Shown in pieces: positions 43,504 to 53,175 of a stretch of 53,467 nt of DNA. The DNA is from Nitrospira sp. (GTDB lineage Bacteria > Nitrospirota > Nitrospiria > Nitrospirales > Nitrospiraceae). The translations under genes were made by a program, and so were the position numbers. The notes under the pieces were generated by a model. It had not been told where the DNA came from. It made no database searches and saw only the letters and a list, made by a program, of their open reading frames with translations. Positions within the stretch are counted from its first letter, which is position 1. Each line of letters begins with the position of its first letter. The DNA is taken from contig JANDJC010000016.1 in the NCBI GenBank assembly GCA_024331045.1, forward strand, positions 1 to 53,467, written 5' to 3'.

Positions 43504-46260
43504 CTATCGATTCGGGATAGGCGCGTCCCCTCCGCTTTGGCCAACATGGCCATACTTTTTCCACTGTTTACGCAACCAGGTCTCGACTTCCACCACGGCA
43601 TAGCCGATGAGGGCCACCGCAAGCACCAACACCCAAGCGGTTCCGTCGATCGGAACCGTGTGAAACAGGCGGTTCATCACCGGCACATAGGTCAACAGCA
43701 GTTGCAAAATGGTCATGGTGGTGACGCCCACCCAAATCCATGGATTGCTGAACACGCCGACGTAAAACATACTGTGCTCCAATGACCGGCAATTGAAGAG
43801 ATAAAACAATTCCACCATCACGAACACATTCACCGCCGCCGTGCGGGCCGCCATGATTGACTCGGTCCGATCAAGTTCCCAGAGAAACACCCCATAGGCG
43901 CCGGCCAACATCAGGAACGACACCATAAAGATCCGTTCGATCAGGACTCCCGTCAAAATCGGCTGATTGGGGTCGCGAGGAGGTCTTGTCATAATGCCCG
44001 GCTCCTTGGGCTCGAAGGCCAACATCAAGCCGAGCGCCACCGCCGTCGTCATGTTGATCCATAGAATCTGGACAGGCAGGATCGGCAGCACGGTCCCGAG
44101 CGCGATCGCCGCCAGCAAGACCAACCCCTCTCCCATGTTGGTCGGCAGGGTCCAGACGATGAACTTGGTCAAGTTGTCGAAGACACACCGGCCTTCCTCC
44201 ACCGCCGCTTCGATCGACGCAAAATTGTCGTCGGTCAGCACCATGTCCGCGGCCTCCTTCGCCACTTCAGTGCCGCCTCGTCCCATCGCTACGCCGATGT
44301 TTGCCTGTTTCAGCGCCGGAGCGTCGTTGACCCCGTCGCCGGTCATGGCAACCACATGTGACCGTGCCTGCAACGCCTCCACTAATCGCAGTTTTTGCTC
44401 CGGCGACACCCGCGCAAAGACGGCCGTGCGTTCAGCCGCTTCAACGAGTTGTTCTTGCGGGGTCGCGGCCAATTCTTGGCCGGTCATCACGATCAATTCT
44501 CTCCCATCCGAACCTTTGCGGCCGTCTAGTCCAATTTGCGCCGCGATGGCCCTCGCCGTGACGGCATGGTCGCCGGTGATCATCTTGACGGCGATGCCGG
44601 CCTGCTGGCAGGCCCGCACCGCCGCGATGGCTTCCGGCCTGGGCGGATCGATCATGGCCTGGAGCCCCAACAGGGTCAGACCTCCTTTCACCTCTTGTTC
44701 CGTCAGCGACACGGCCGCCGGCATCGCCTTGCGGGCAAAGGCCAGGACGCGCAGCCCCCGAGCGGCGAACCGTTCGACCTGATCAAGGACGGCCGAAGGA
44801 TCGAACGGCCGTTCTGCGCCATCAAGCTCCAGCAGGCGGTCGCACAGCGGGATCAGTTTTTCCACCGCCCCCTTGAGATAGATCACCGATTTTGCTCCTC
44901 TCGTCTCCGGCGCTTCCGCGCGATGGAGCGTCGCCATGAATTGCCGCTCCGATTCAAACGGGATCGCGTCGAGGCGAGGCATAGACTCGTTGAGCTGCGC
45001 GGGATCGAGACCAGCCTTCCTGGCCGCCACCAGGAGAGCCCCTTCCGTCGGATCGCCGATGATTGTCCACCGCCCGTCCCGTTCCACATGTTGCGCGTCG
45101 TTACAGAGGATCCCAGCCGTCAACAGCTCGATCACACCGGCGGGGAGCGCCGACAACTGACGACTGCCTTCCTCCCGTATCTCACCAACCGGCTCATAGC
45201 CGGCACCATCGACCTCGAACGACCGCTGGCCGACCCAGAGAGCCTGGACCGTCATCTCATTTTTCGTCAACGTGCCGGTCTTATCCGAACAAATGACGGT
45301 GGTGCTGCCCAAGGTCTCAACCGCCGGCAATTTGCGGATGATGGCGTTGCGTTTCGCCATTCGACTCACCCCGATCGCCAATGTGATCGTGACCGCGGCC
45401 GGCAACCCTTCGGGAATCGCACCCACCGCAAGCGCCACCGCCGCCATGAAAATGTCCTTGGCCTCCTGCCCCCGCCAGAGGCCCAGCAGGAAGGTGAGAG
45501 CGGCCAGGCCGAGGATGGCTACCGTGAGCACCTTGCTGAAAGACGCCAATTTCTGAGTCAGCGGCGTGTCCAGTTGCGTCGTCTCGCCCATCAACTGATG
45601 GATCCGTCCCAGTTCCGTCTCCACGCCGGTCGAAACGACCACCCCCGTTCCTTGCCCATAGGTCACGAAGGTGCCGGAAAAGGCCATGTTCTTCCGATCG
45701 CTCACCACGGTCTCGGAGGGCAAGACGTGATCGACCTTCTCGACGGGGAGGGATTCCCCGGTCAGCGCCGATTCATCGATCCGAAGCTCACGAACCTTGG
45801 TCAAACGAAGATCCGCGGGAACCTTGTCGCCCGACTCCAGCAAGACGACGTCCCCCGGCACGATCTCCTCGGAAGGAATGCGGAGCGTCTGCCCATCCCG
45901 CCGGACCTTGGCCTCCGTCGTCATCATCGAGGCAAGGGCATCCAACGCCGCCTCCGCGCGCGATTCCTGGACAAATCCCACGATGGCATTCACGAACACA
46001 ACGCCGAAGATCACGGCGGCATCCACCCACTCGCCCAGCAACATCGTGACGACCGTCGCCACTAGCAGGACGTAAATGAGCGGGTGATGGAACTGAAACA
46101 AAAACCGGATCAACGGCCCATGGCGCCTGAACTTGGGCAACAGGTTGGGGCCAAACCGCGCGAGTCGTCGCGCCGCTTCGTTCGACGTCAAACCCTTGGC
46201 GACGTCGGTCTCCAGCAGAAGCACGACCTCGTGCGCCGGGAGGTGATGGTGAGATGTCAT
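43504..46260 (-). CDS. Type II cation-transporting P-type ATPase
   Basis: The 918-residue ATP-driven pump is of the Ca2+-ATPase-like type II group. It has an N-terminal cation-ATPase domain and the actuator motif LTGES (166-170). M4 carries AIPEGLP (281-287), the metal-binding helix of type II pumps. The phosphorylation site is SDKTGTLT (D326). The hinge TGDGVNDAPALKQANIGVAM follows, and M6 carries NMTTAVALGLMLAFEPKE. The C-terminal cation-ATPase helices are complete. The N-terminal MTSHHHLPAHE has several His residues. The transported ion may be Ca2+ or another cation and cannot be settled by motif reading. ATG 46260 overlaps the small upstream frame by four bases. LapA lies further upstream. 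Confidence 0.94.
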   Translation of the reverse strand: MTSHHHLPAHEVVLLLETDVAKGLTSNEAARRLARFGPNLLPKFRRHGPLIRFLFQFHHPLIYVLLVATVVTMLLGEWVDAAVIFGVVFVNAIVGFVQESRAEAALDALASMMTTEAKVRRDGQTLRIPSEEIVPGDVVLLESGDKVPADLRLTKVRELRIDESALTGESLPVEKVDHVLPSETVVSDRKNMAFSGTFVTYGQGTGVVVSTGVETELGRIHQLMGETTQLDTPLTQKLASFSKVLTVAILGLAALTFLLGLWRGQEAKDIFMAAVALAVGAIPEGLPAAVTITLAIGVSRMAKRNAIIRKLPAVETLGSTTVICSDKTGTLTKNEMTVQALWVGQRSFEVDGAGYEPVGEIREEGSRQLSALPAGVIELLTAGILCNDAQHVERDGRWTIIGDPTEGALLVAARKAGLDPAQLNESMPRLDAIPFESERQFMATLHRAEAPETRGAKSVIYLKGAVEKLIPLCDRLLELDGAERPFDPSAVLDQVERFAARGLRVLAFARKAMPAAVSLTEQEVKGGLTLLGLQAMIDPPRPEAIAAVRACQQAGIAVKMITGDHAVTARAIAAQIGLDGRKGSDGRELIVMTGQELAATPQEQLVEAAERTAVFARVSPEQKLRLVEALQARSHVVAMTGDGVNDAPALKQANIGVAMGRGGTEVAKEAADMVLTDDNFASIEAAVEEGRCVFDNLTKFIVWTLPTNMGEGLVLLAAIALGTVLPILPVQILWINMTTAVALGLMLAFEPKEPGIMTRPPRDPNQPILTGVLIERIFMVSFLMLAGAYGVFLWELDRTESIMAARTAAVNVFVMVELFYLFNCRSLEHSMFYVGVFSNPWIWVGVTTMTILQLLLTYVPVMNRLFHTVPIDGTAWVLVLAVALIGYAVVEVETWLRKQWKKYGHVGQSGGDAPIPNR

Positions 46261-46394
46261 ACGGCCGCCTCGTTACTCATGTCAGGTACCGTACACGCGG
46301 TGACCTGATGTGCACCATAGACAACGTATCCGGCGAACACAACCGGAATGATCGACTTCTTGGCCGCCGCCGATATAACCATCGATGTGACCAT
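46257..46394 (-). CDS. Possible 45-residue membrane micropeptide coupled to the P-type ATPase
   Basis: The frame from ATG 46394 ends in TGA that overlaps the ATPase ATG (ATGA). It reads MVTSMVISAAAKKSIIPVVF, then AGYVVYGAHQVTACTVPDMS and a short polar end, giving one hydrophobic helix after a KK pair. It fills the gap between lapA (13 bases upstream) and the pump, as an operon gene would. No ribosome-binding site is visible before the ATG, so translation is uncertain. If real it may tune the pump. Confidence 0.4.
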   Translation of the reverse strand: MVTSMVISAAAKKSIIPVVFAGYVVYGAHQVTACTVPDMSNEAAV

Positions 46395-46407
46395 GGGGTG
46401 AAAGAGA

Positions 46408-46716
46408 TCACGGCGCCGAGCCTGGAAACTCGCTCTCCGCCGACTGCGCAAGAGTCGCCTCCAGCTGGCGAATGCGCTCTCCCTGAGATTCGACGGTCTC
46501 CTCCAGACGGCGGATTTCCCTGGCTCGCCTGATTCGCGGCCCCAGGGACGCAATGAACGTCAAGAGGGAACCGACCGTGGCCGAGCCGAGAATGATCAGC
46601 ACCAACGACGTCTCATAATCCCACGCAAGAAGCCGGACATGGACCACCGCGGTGTTTTGCAGCGCAAACAGAGCGATGAGGATCGCGAACAGCAGGGCCA
46701 CCAGCAACGTCGGCAT
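46408..46716 (-). CDS. lapA: LapA-domain (DUF1049) inner-membrane protein
   Basis: The 102-residue protein has two helices (LLVALLFAILIALFALQNTA and TSLVLIILGSATVGSLLTFI), the family hallmark 'FALQNTAVVHVRLLAWDYE', and a C-terminal coiled coil ('RRLEETVESQGERIRQLEAT'). LapA proteins work with LapB in lipopolysaccharide assembly control; the two-helix plus coil layout is standard. ATG 46716 has GGAGG upstream. It is the first gene of the lapA-micropeptide-ATPase run and is preceded by nhaA after 72 bases. Confidence 0.9.
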   Translation of the reverse strand: MPTLLVALLFAILIALFALQNTAVVHVRLLAWDYETSLVLIILGSATVGSLLTFIASLGPRIRRAREIRRLEETVESQGERIRQLEATLAQSAESEFPGSAP

Positions 46717-46788
46717 CGTCTTGTCCTCCTTGGCAACCGATCCCGGTCACCGTCTCTCCGATCCACTTCGATCAGCAATCCACCTCGA

Positions 46789-48144
46789 TCAACCTTCAAG
46801 CCGGCGAAGGCGTCTGAGCAACGTCCAGCCGATCGATCCCGCCACGGCCGATGCCGCCAGGATGCCCACTTTCGCCGGCGCATCGAGCGGCGTTTTCCCG
46901 AAGGCCAATCCTTCAATGAACAGCGACATCGTGAAGCCGATCCCGGCCAGAAACCCGACCCCTGCGAGATGGCGCCAGGTCAGGTCCGACGGCATCGTCG
47001 CGGCTCCCGCGCGAATCGTCGACCAGGAGGCCAGCAAGATTCCGGCCGGTTTGCCGATGACCAGACCGGCCATGATCCCGAGCGCGACCGGATGTCCCAA
47101 CGTGATCAGGGGATCTCCTTCCAACGATACTCCCGCGTTGGCCAGCGCGAACAGTGGGAGGACCACGGCCGTCACCCAGGGATGAAGCCCCTGTTCCAAC
47201 CGTTGCAGCGGCGTGCCGGCCTCGCCGGCCACCTCGCGCAGCCGGGACACGACCTTGTGCCCCGCTTGGTTTGCCAGCGGAGAACCGCTCGCCTCCATCA
47301 CCGTTTGAAATTTTTCGAGCAACCGACGGCTCTTGGCGATGAACTCTTCACCTGACAGTGTCGTGCGCGCCGGGATCGTGAACGCCGCAAGCACGCCGGC
47401 GATGGTCGGATGGACACCGGACAAGAGAAACGCCAACCAAAGTCCGCCGATTCCCAACAGTCCGTACACGAGGGGATGACGGACGCCCACCATGTTCGCG
47501 CCGATCAAGAGCGCCAAGAACCCGCCTCCCATCGCCAGACTCCCCCACGAAATCGTCGACGTGTAAAAGAAGGCGATGATCAGGACCGCGCACAAATCGT
47601 CGGCGATGGCGAGCGCCACGAGAAAGACCTTCAACGAGAGCGGCACGCCCTTGCCAAGCAGGGAGAGGATGCCCAACGAAAAGGCGATATCCGTGGCCAT
47701 GGGAATGCCCCACCCCTTTGCGCCGTCCGTCCCCGCGTTGAACGAGGCATAGAGCACCGCCGGAAAAACCGATCCGCCCAACGCAGCGGCGAGGGGCAGC
47801 GAGGCTTGGCGCAGCGAGGACAATTCCCCGACCAATACCTCGCGCTTGATCTCCAAGCCGATGACGAAAAAAAACATGGCCATCAGCCCGTCGTTGATCC
47901 AGAGGACCAGCGGTTCGGTGAGCACGAAGTCGCCAACCCCCACCGTCACCGGCAGCCGCCGAAAGGCGGCATAGCTCTCCGACCAGGGCGAGTTGGCCCA
48001 GACCAAGGCAATGACCGTGGAAATCAGCAGGAGGATGCCCCCTGCCGACTCGGCATGGATGAACTTCTGAAAGGGCTCCACCACCGGCTGGATCAACGGA
48101 GCCGCACCCTGGTTTTCAAACGAACGATCGAACGAACGATCCAT
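46789..48144 (-). CDS. nhaA: Na+/H+ antiporter NhaA
   Basis: Exchanges external H+ for internal Na+ at the inner membrane. The 451-residue, 12-helix protein carries 'HAESAGGILLLISTVIALVW', 'INDGLMAMFFFVIGLEIKRE', the 'ATDIAFSLGILSLLG' helix with the pH/ion Asp, and the paired aspartates in ALAIADDLCAVLI. It ends with 'GFLAGIGFTMSLFIEGLAF'. An N-terminal extension of about 25 residues (MDRSFDRSFENQ) precedes the family core. ATG 48144 has AAAGGGGA upstream. It begins 26 bases after the gluconokinase stop. Confidence 0.95.
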   Translation of the reverse strand: MDRSFDRSFENQGAAPLIQPVVEPFQKFIHAESAGGILLLISTVIALVWANSPWSESYAAFRRLPVTVGVGDFVLTEPLVLWINDGLMAMFFFVIGLEIKREVLVGELSSLRQASLPLAAALGGSVFPAVLYASFNAGTDGAKGWGIPMATDIAFSLGILSLLGKGVPLSLKVFLVALAIADDLCAVLIIAFFYTSTISWGSLAMGGGFLALLIGANMVGVRHPLVYGLLGIGGLWLAFLLSGVHPTIAGVLAAFTIPARTTLSGEEFIAKSRRLLEKFQTVMEASGSPLANQAGHKVVSRLREVAGEAGTPLQRLEQGLHPWVTAVVLPLFALANAGVSLEGDPLITLGHPVALGIMAGLVIGKPAGILLASWSTIRAGAATMPSDLTWRHLAGVGFLAGIGFTMSLFIEGLAFGKTPLDAPAKVGILAASAVAGSIGWTLLRRLRRLEG

Positions 48145-48170
48145 GCTTCCCCTTTGGAAGTCCGCTCCTT

Positions 48171-48722
48171 TCACCCCGTCTTGTCATGTCTCTCTTCCTC
48201 CTCACAGACCAAGGTGAGATCTGGGTGAGATCTGATGGAGGCCACGATCCGATCAGGCGACTCGTCGATAGCAACCGTCAGCGCATCGCCCGGCTCCTCC
48301 AATGTTTCAAACTGACTGGCCAATAGGTCCTTGTGCATAAAGTGATCGGTTCGATCAGCCAGGCGCCGCGCGATCAGATCACGATCTCCCTTGAGGTAGA
48401 CCAACCGAACTTCATGCTCACAGCCCTGCACCAAATAACTCCGATAGGCGGTCTTGAGCGCCGAGCAGGCCAAGACCGTCGGCCTGCCTTGTGCCACCCA
48501 TGAGGCGATAGCCGAGCGAAGGTCCTCCAGCCACGGCCGTCGGTCTTCATCGGTCAAGGGAATCCCCCTGGCCAACTTGTCGCGATTGTCGGCAGGGTGA
48601 AAGTCATCCGCGTCGGCGAAATGCCATCCGATCTGCTCCGCCAGCAACCGGCCGATCGTCGTTTTCCCGGAACCAGAGACACCCATGATCAGGATCACCA
48701 GGGGAGACCCCTCCGACTTCAC
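48171..48722 (-). CDS. gntK: Gluconokinase
   Basis: Phosphorylates gluconate to 6-phosphogluconate, entering the pentose phosphate route. The 183-residue protein has the P-loop LIMGVSGSGKTTIGRLLA, then 'HFADADDFHPADNRDKLARG', 'PLTDEDRRPWLEDLRSAI' and 'VLACSALKTAYRSYL', all classic GntK blocks. 'DHFMHKDLLASQFETLEEP' closes the lid region. GTG 48722 gives the normal short lead-in and has GGGG five bases before it. A GTG at 48761, overlapping the glucosidase gene, is the alternative. It is in one run with the glucosidase upstream and nhaA downstream. Confidence 0.94.
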   Translation of the reverse strand: MKSEGSPLVILIMGVSGSGKTTIGRLLAEQIGWHFADADDFHPADNRDKLARGIPLTDEDRRPWLEDLRSAIASWVAQGRPTVLACSALKTAYRSYLVQGCEHEVRLVYLKGDRDLIARRLADRTDHFMHKDLLASQFETLEEPGDALTVAIDESPDRIVASIRSHPDLTLVCEEEERHDKTG

Positions 48723-48747
48723 CTCAGCCCCTCTCGAACGTTGCCGC

Positions 48748-51477
48748 TCACCGCCCTCCACTGCGCCTCGCTCGGACGTTCCGTTTCGCGCCCGCTTCTC
48801 GTCGGCTTTGGGCGCAATCTCCGAGCAACCTCGTCACCAGCGCCGTCCATCCAGTCTGGTGACTCGCTCCACATCCCCTTCCCGTATCGCCGTCGAAGTA
48901 CTCATGGAACAGGGTCAACGAACGCCAATGGGGATCCTCGGCAAACCGGCGATCTTCGACGTGCCAGGGCCTCATGCCCTGATCGTTTGGGAGAAAGATG
49001 CCGGCGAGGCGGGCGGCCAATGACAGGGCGATCGCGCGCAGGGACTGTTTCTGTCCCGAACCGGTCGGGTATTCAACTTGGAATCCGTCTCCATAATAGT
49101 GGTGATATCGTTCGAGCGCCTCGATCAGGAGGTAGTTGGTCGGAAACCACACAGGTCCGCGCCAGTTGGAATTGCCTCCGAACAGATCGTTGTCTGATTC
49201 CCCTGACACATAAGCCACGCGATACTCGTTTCCCTCCACGGAGAACACGTAGGGGTGATCGCGATGAATTTGGGAAAGTGATCGCAACCCATAGGGCGAC
49301 AAGAACTCCCGTTCGTCCAGGGCATAGCGCAAGACCCGCTCCAATCGCTCCTTGGTCGGAATGGCCAGGAGCAATCGTTCATGGGAGCCGTCCGTGAGCG
49401 ATTCCAGGTAGGAGATCTGCGTAGCGAGATCCCGCCGATTCTCAAGAAACCACTGCATCCGTCTGGTAAAGCCGGGCAGCCGGTCAAGATACTCCCGTTC
49501 CAAGACCTCGACGGCGATGAGGGGCAACAGGCCGACCATCGACCGCACCCGCAGAGGAACCGCTTCACCATTGATATGGAGATGGTCGTAGTAAAATCCG
49601 TCTTGCTCATCCCATAAGCCGGTCCCATCGAGATGATTCATCGCATCGGCGATGGCGACAAAATGTTCGAAGAACTTGCTCGCGACGTCCTCATAGGTCC
49701 GGTCATGCTGAGCTAGTTCCAGCGCCATCGCCAGCATCGTGAGGCAGTAAAAGGCCATCCAAGCCGTGCCATCCGCCTGTTCCAGGTGCCCACCGGTCGG
49801 AAGCGGCTTCGACCGATCGAACACTCCGATGTTGTCGAGTCCCAGAAATCCTCCGGAGAACAGGTGCTTGCCTCGGACATCCTTGCGATTGACCCACCAG
49901 GTAAAATTGATGAGCAACTTGTGAAACGCCCGGGCAAGAAACACCAGGTCCCGCTCCCCCCGTTTGCCGGTGATCTTGTAAAGACGCCAGCAGGCCCAGG
50001 CATGGACCGGCGGATTCGTATCGGAAAACGCGAACTCATAGGCCGGCATTTCCCCGTTCGGGTGCATGTACCATTCGCGCAGAAACAACAGGAGTTGCGA
50101 CTTGGCGAAGAAGGGATCGACGGAAGCGAACGGGAGCATATGAAATGCCGAATCCCACACCGCATACCAGGGAAATTCCCACTTGTCCGGCATGGAAATC
50201 ACGTCGCGGTTGTAGAGATGGATCCAATCGCTGTTCCGGCCGTTCTTGCGGGACGGCGGCGGAGCCGGATAGGCGGGATCTCCGTCCAGCCACTCTTTGA
50301 CGACATAGAAATAACTCTGTTTGGTCCAGAGCAATCCCGCATAGGCCTGGCGGGCGACCTGCCGTTCATCATCCGACAGTTCAGGGGGAATGACCGTCTC
50401 ATAGAACTGGTCGGTCTCCTTGAGCCGATCTTCAAAAATCCGATCGAACGGTCGCCCGAACGGCGACGAGGGCGCCTCCTGCTCGGACGAGAGCCGGAGC
50501 CGCACGACCGCCTCCCCCCCGGCCGGCACCTCCAACCGATAGAGAGCGGCGGCCTTCGTTCCCGTGAAGCTGGGATTCACGGCCTCGGTTCGTCCGTGGA
50601 CCACATAGTCGTGAAACGCATCCTTCACATAGGGCGAAGGATTGGGCACTCCGAACAATCGCATCATGTTCGTTTCATTCTCGGTAAAGAGCAATGGTGG
50701 GATTGAGTCGCCAGCCACTGGTTCTACCGAGAAACGAAACCGTCCCAGCCGATGGTGTTCGGCCAGCAAGGTTGTCTCGCCGATTTTCGAAAGGTGAGGC
50801 TTGGGTCCATACTCGTCGCCAGACCGCCCCCAGCTCCACGTATTGCGAAACCAAAGGGTCGGCAAGAGATGCAACGAGGCCTGGTCAGGCCCGCGATTGA
50901 TGATCGTGAGGCGGATCAGGATATCCTCCGGAGACGATTTGGCGTATTCGGCAGAGACGTCCCAATACCGGTGGTCGTCAAAGATCCCCGTGTCGGTCAG
51001 CTCGAATTCACGATCGCCTTTGCCGCGCCGGCGGTTTTCTTCCACCAGCCGGCGATAGGGGAACTCAGCCTGCGGATACTTGTAGAGGGCCTTCAGGTAG
51101 GAATGGGTCGGCGTCGAATCGAGATAGAAGTACCATTCCTTCACATCTTCGCCATGGTTTCCTTCCGGTCCCGCCAAGCCAAACAGACGCTCCTTGAGAA
51201 TCGGATCCTTCCCGTTCCAGAGGGCCAAGGCAAAACAGAGCCTCGCGCGCCGATCGCAGATGCCCAGCAACCCATCTTCTCCCCATCGGTACGCGCGGCT
51301 CCTGGCATGGTCGTGGGGAAAATAGTCCCAACAGGTGCCGTTTGCCGAATAGTCTTCCCTGACCGTTCCCCACTGTCGCTCGGACAGATAAGGCCCCCAC
51401 CGTTTCCAGTTCCGCTTCCGCTCCGCCTCCTCGACCAGCCGTTGCGCTTCCGCTCCATTCTGTTTTGTCTTGGCCAT
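48748..51477 (-). CDS. Large glucosidase (GH63/MGH1-like)
   Basis: The 909-residue protein is a cytoplasmic glycoside hydrolase with an (alpha/alpha)6 toroid in its C-terminal half, of the family related to mannosyl-glucosyl-glycerate hydrolases and GH63. Recognisable blocks are 'RQWGTVREDYSANGTCWDYF', 'ARSRAYRWGEDGLLGICDR', 'YAVWDSAFHMLPFASVDPFF' and 'GGFLGLDNIGVFDRSKPL', and 'NSNWRGPVWFPTNYLLIEAL' near the end. There is no signal peptide. ATG 51477 has AGGAGG upstream. The likely substrate is a compatible-solute or storage glucoside; the product glucose could be oxidised by the neighbouring enzymes. It precedes gntK by 25 bases. Confidence 0.92.
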   Translation of the reverse strand: MAKTKQNGAEAQRLVEEAERKRNWKRWGPYLSERQWGTVREDYSANGTCWDYFPHDHARSRAYRWGEDGLLGICDRRARLCFALALWNGKDPILKERLFGLAGPEGNHGEDVKEWYFYLDSTPTHSYLKALYKYPQAEFPYRRLVEENRRRGKGDREFELTDTGIFDDHRYWDVSAEYAKSSPEDILIRLTIINRGPDQASLHLLPTLWFRNTWSWGRSGDEYGPKPHLSKIGETTLLAEHHRLGRFRFSVEPVAGDSIPPLLFTENETNMMRLFGVPNPSPYVKDAFHDYVVHGRTEAVNPSFTGTKAAALYRLEVPAGGEAVVRLRLSSEQEAPSSPFGRPFDRIFEDRLKETDQFYETVIPPELSDDERQVARQAYAGLLWTKQSYFYVVKEWLDGDPAYPAPPPSRKNGRNSDWIHLYNRDVISMPDKWEFPWYAVWDSAFHMLPFASVDPFFAKSQLLLFLREWYMHPNGEMPAYEFAFSDTNPPVHAWACWRLYKITGKRGERDLVFLARAFHKLLINFTWWVNRKDVRGKHLFSGGFLGLDNIGVFDRSKPLPTGGHLEQADGTAWMAFYCLTMLAMALELAQHDRTYEDVASKFFEHFVAIADAMNHLDGTGLWDEQDGFYYDHLHINGEAVPLRVRSMVGLLPLIAVEVLEREYLDRLPGFTRRMQWFLENRRDLATQISYLESLTDGSHERLLLAIPTKERLERVLRYALDEREFLSPYGLRSLSQIHRDHPYVFSVEGNEYRVAYVSGESDNDLFGGNSNWRGPVWFPTNYLLIEALERYHHYYGDGFQVEYPTGSGQKQSLRAIALSLAARLAGIFLPNDQGMRPWHVEDRRFAEDPHWRSLTLFHEYFDGDTGRGCGASHQTGWTALVTRLLGDCAQSRREAGAKRNVRARRSGGR

Positions 51478-51655
51478 GATGTCCTCCTGTCTTCACCCCC
51501 TCAGGAACCGAGCATCGCTGTGCTCGCGAGCGGAATCGGCATGGGCGCCCGATGAATTTTCCGCTCAACGCACGCTCGTTCCGCACCACCTTGCAAACGG
51601 CCGAAGGAACAGCGCGTGGCTTGCGAACCTCCTCGCAAGGGGCTTCGGCGCTTTG

Positions 51656-53023
51656 TTAAAGACGAACCGGGCCGTCTGAGCCGGCCGCATATTCGATCAG
51701 CGGTACGCCGCCTTCCCGCCAGACCTGCAGAATCGGTTCGACGATCCGCCAGGACTCCTCCGCTTCGTCGTCGCGAATGGATAGGGTCGGATCCCCCTCC
51801 AAGATATCGACGAGCAGGCGGGCATAGGCCGGCAATCCCACGGAGGGGAACGGTTTGTCCAATTCGATGCAATCAAGCTTGCAAAGGTCTCCCGGTTCAT
51901 TCACGTTGACCGAGAGCGCGATGCGATCGGGGCTCAATTCGATCGAGAGCCTGTTGGGAACCGGCTGCGCCTCCTGTCCGAAGGCCAAATGGGGAACGGA
52001 CTTGAAATGAATGGTGATCTCGCGGCGATCCCGGCCCAAAGCCTTTCCCGTGCGAAGCACGAAGGGAACGCCGGCCCACCGCCAATTGTCGATCGCCAGC
52101 GTGACTTGAGCGAAGGTTTCCGTGTAGCGCTCCGCCCGCACACCAGACTCCTCCACATACGAAGGGATCTCCTTTCCGCCGATCACCCCTTTCGTGTAGC
52201 GCCCCCGGACCGTCTGCCGTCCCACTTCGTCCGGTTCAAGCCGTCGCACGGCCCGCAGCACCGCTACCTTGTGATCGCGCAAAGTCCGTTCGTCCAACGC
52301 GTGCAAGGGCTCCATGGCGACCAACGCCAGCAACTGCAAAAGGTGATTTTGAATCATGTCGCGGAGGGCGCCCGTGGCATCGTAGAACGAGGCTCGGCCG
52401 GCCGCTGTGATCGTCTCATCCCAGATAATTTCGACTCGCTCGATATGGTGGGTGCTCCACACAGGCTCGAAGATACGATTGGCGAACCGCAGCCCCAGGA
52501 TGTTCTGCACCGTCTGTTTGCCCAGAAAATGATCGAGCCTGAAGACGTCCTGCTCGGGGAACGACTCATGGAGAAGGCGATTCAACGATTGCGCGGACTT
52601 GAGATTTTCCCCAAAGGGTTTTTCGAGCACGATCTTGCTCCCCTTGGGCAACTTGAGCGCGACCAGCGATTCGATGGACGGGGCAAACAAGGCCGGAGGC
52701 AACGCGAGATAGGCCACCAACGGACCGGTCACAAGGCTCAATGCTTGAGCGAGCTGGTCACGATTCGTCACATCGGCACGACAATAGTCGACTTTCCCAA
52801 GAATCGTTTCCCGCAGGCCCGAGACACCGACGGTGCCGGACGCCGCCAGTTTCTCCTTGAGATGGCTCCTGAATTTCTCCTGGTTCCAGTCGTCTTGCGC
52901 AATCCCCAGCACCCGAAACCCCTCCGGCAATTTTCCCTCTTCATGAAGGCGGACGATGGCCGGCATCAAGAACCTCGACGTCAAGTCACCCGACGCCCCG
53001 AAAATCACGAGAGTCTGAATCAT
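51656..53023 (-). CDS. zwf: Glucose-6-phosphate 1-dehydrogenase
   Basis: Oxidises glucose 6-phosphate to 6-phosphogluconolactone with NAD(P)+. The 455-residue protein starts MIQTLVIFGASGDLTSRFLM, containing the nucleotide motif GASGDL. 'KIVLEKPFGENLKSAQSLNR' and the active-site block VFRLDHFLGKQTVQNILGLR follow, where His is the catalytic base. 'RWAGVPFVLRTGKAL' marks the second domain. It is slightly shorter than many Zwf proteins. ATG 53023 is the family start, and the longer frame upstream has no similarity. It is 178 bases upstream of the glucosidase on the same strand. A gene for 6-phosphogluconate dehydrogenase is not in the window. Confidence 0.96.
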   Translation of the reverse strand: MIQTLVIFGASGDLTSRFLMPAIVRLHEEGKLPEGFRVLGIAQDDWNQEKFRSHLKEKLAASGTVGVSGLRETILGKVDYCRADVTNRDQLAQALSLVTGPLVAYLALPPALFAPSIESLVALKLPKGSKIVLEKPFGENLKSAQSLNRLLHESFPEQDVFRLDHFLGKQTVQNILGLRFANRIFEPVWSTHHIERVEIIWDETITAAGRASFYDATGALRDMIQNHLLQLLALVAMEPLHALDERTLRDHKVAVLRAVRRLEPDEVGRQTVRGRYTKGVIGGKEIPSYVEESGVRAERYTETFAQVTLAIDNWRWAGVPFVLRTGKALGRDRREITIHFKSVPHLAFGQEAQPVPNRLSIELSPDRIALSVNVNEPGDLCKLDCIELDKPFPSVGLPAYARLLVDILEGDPTLSIRDDEAEESWRIVEPILQVWREGGVPLIEYAAGSDGPVRL

Positions 53024-53175
53024 CCCGGCGCCTCCCTTCTGCCTCTCAGGTTTTTCGAGTCCCCCTCGATCTGACAGCCCGATTGGCCGACTGACTGGCC
53101 GACTGGTCCGACAGGCTTGAGCAACACGCGGGCCGGCGAGCCCACGATTTTTCGCCGGCGGCGCGGTTCGTGGCC

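Noticed and set aside
44536..46065. A 509-codon open frame on the plus strand
   Set aside because: It is antisense to the P-type ATPase and shows the His/Arg/Gln-rich composition of a mirror frame.
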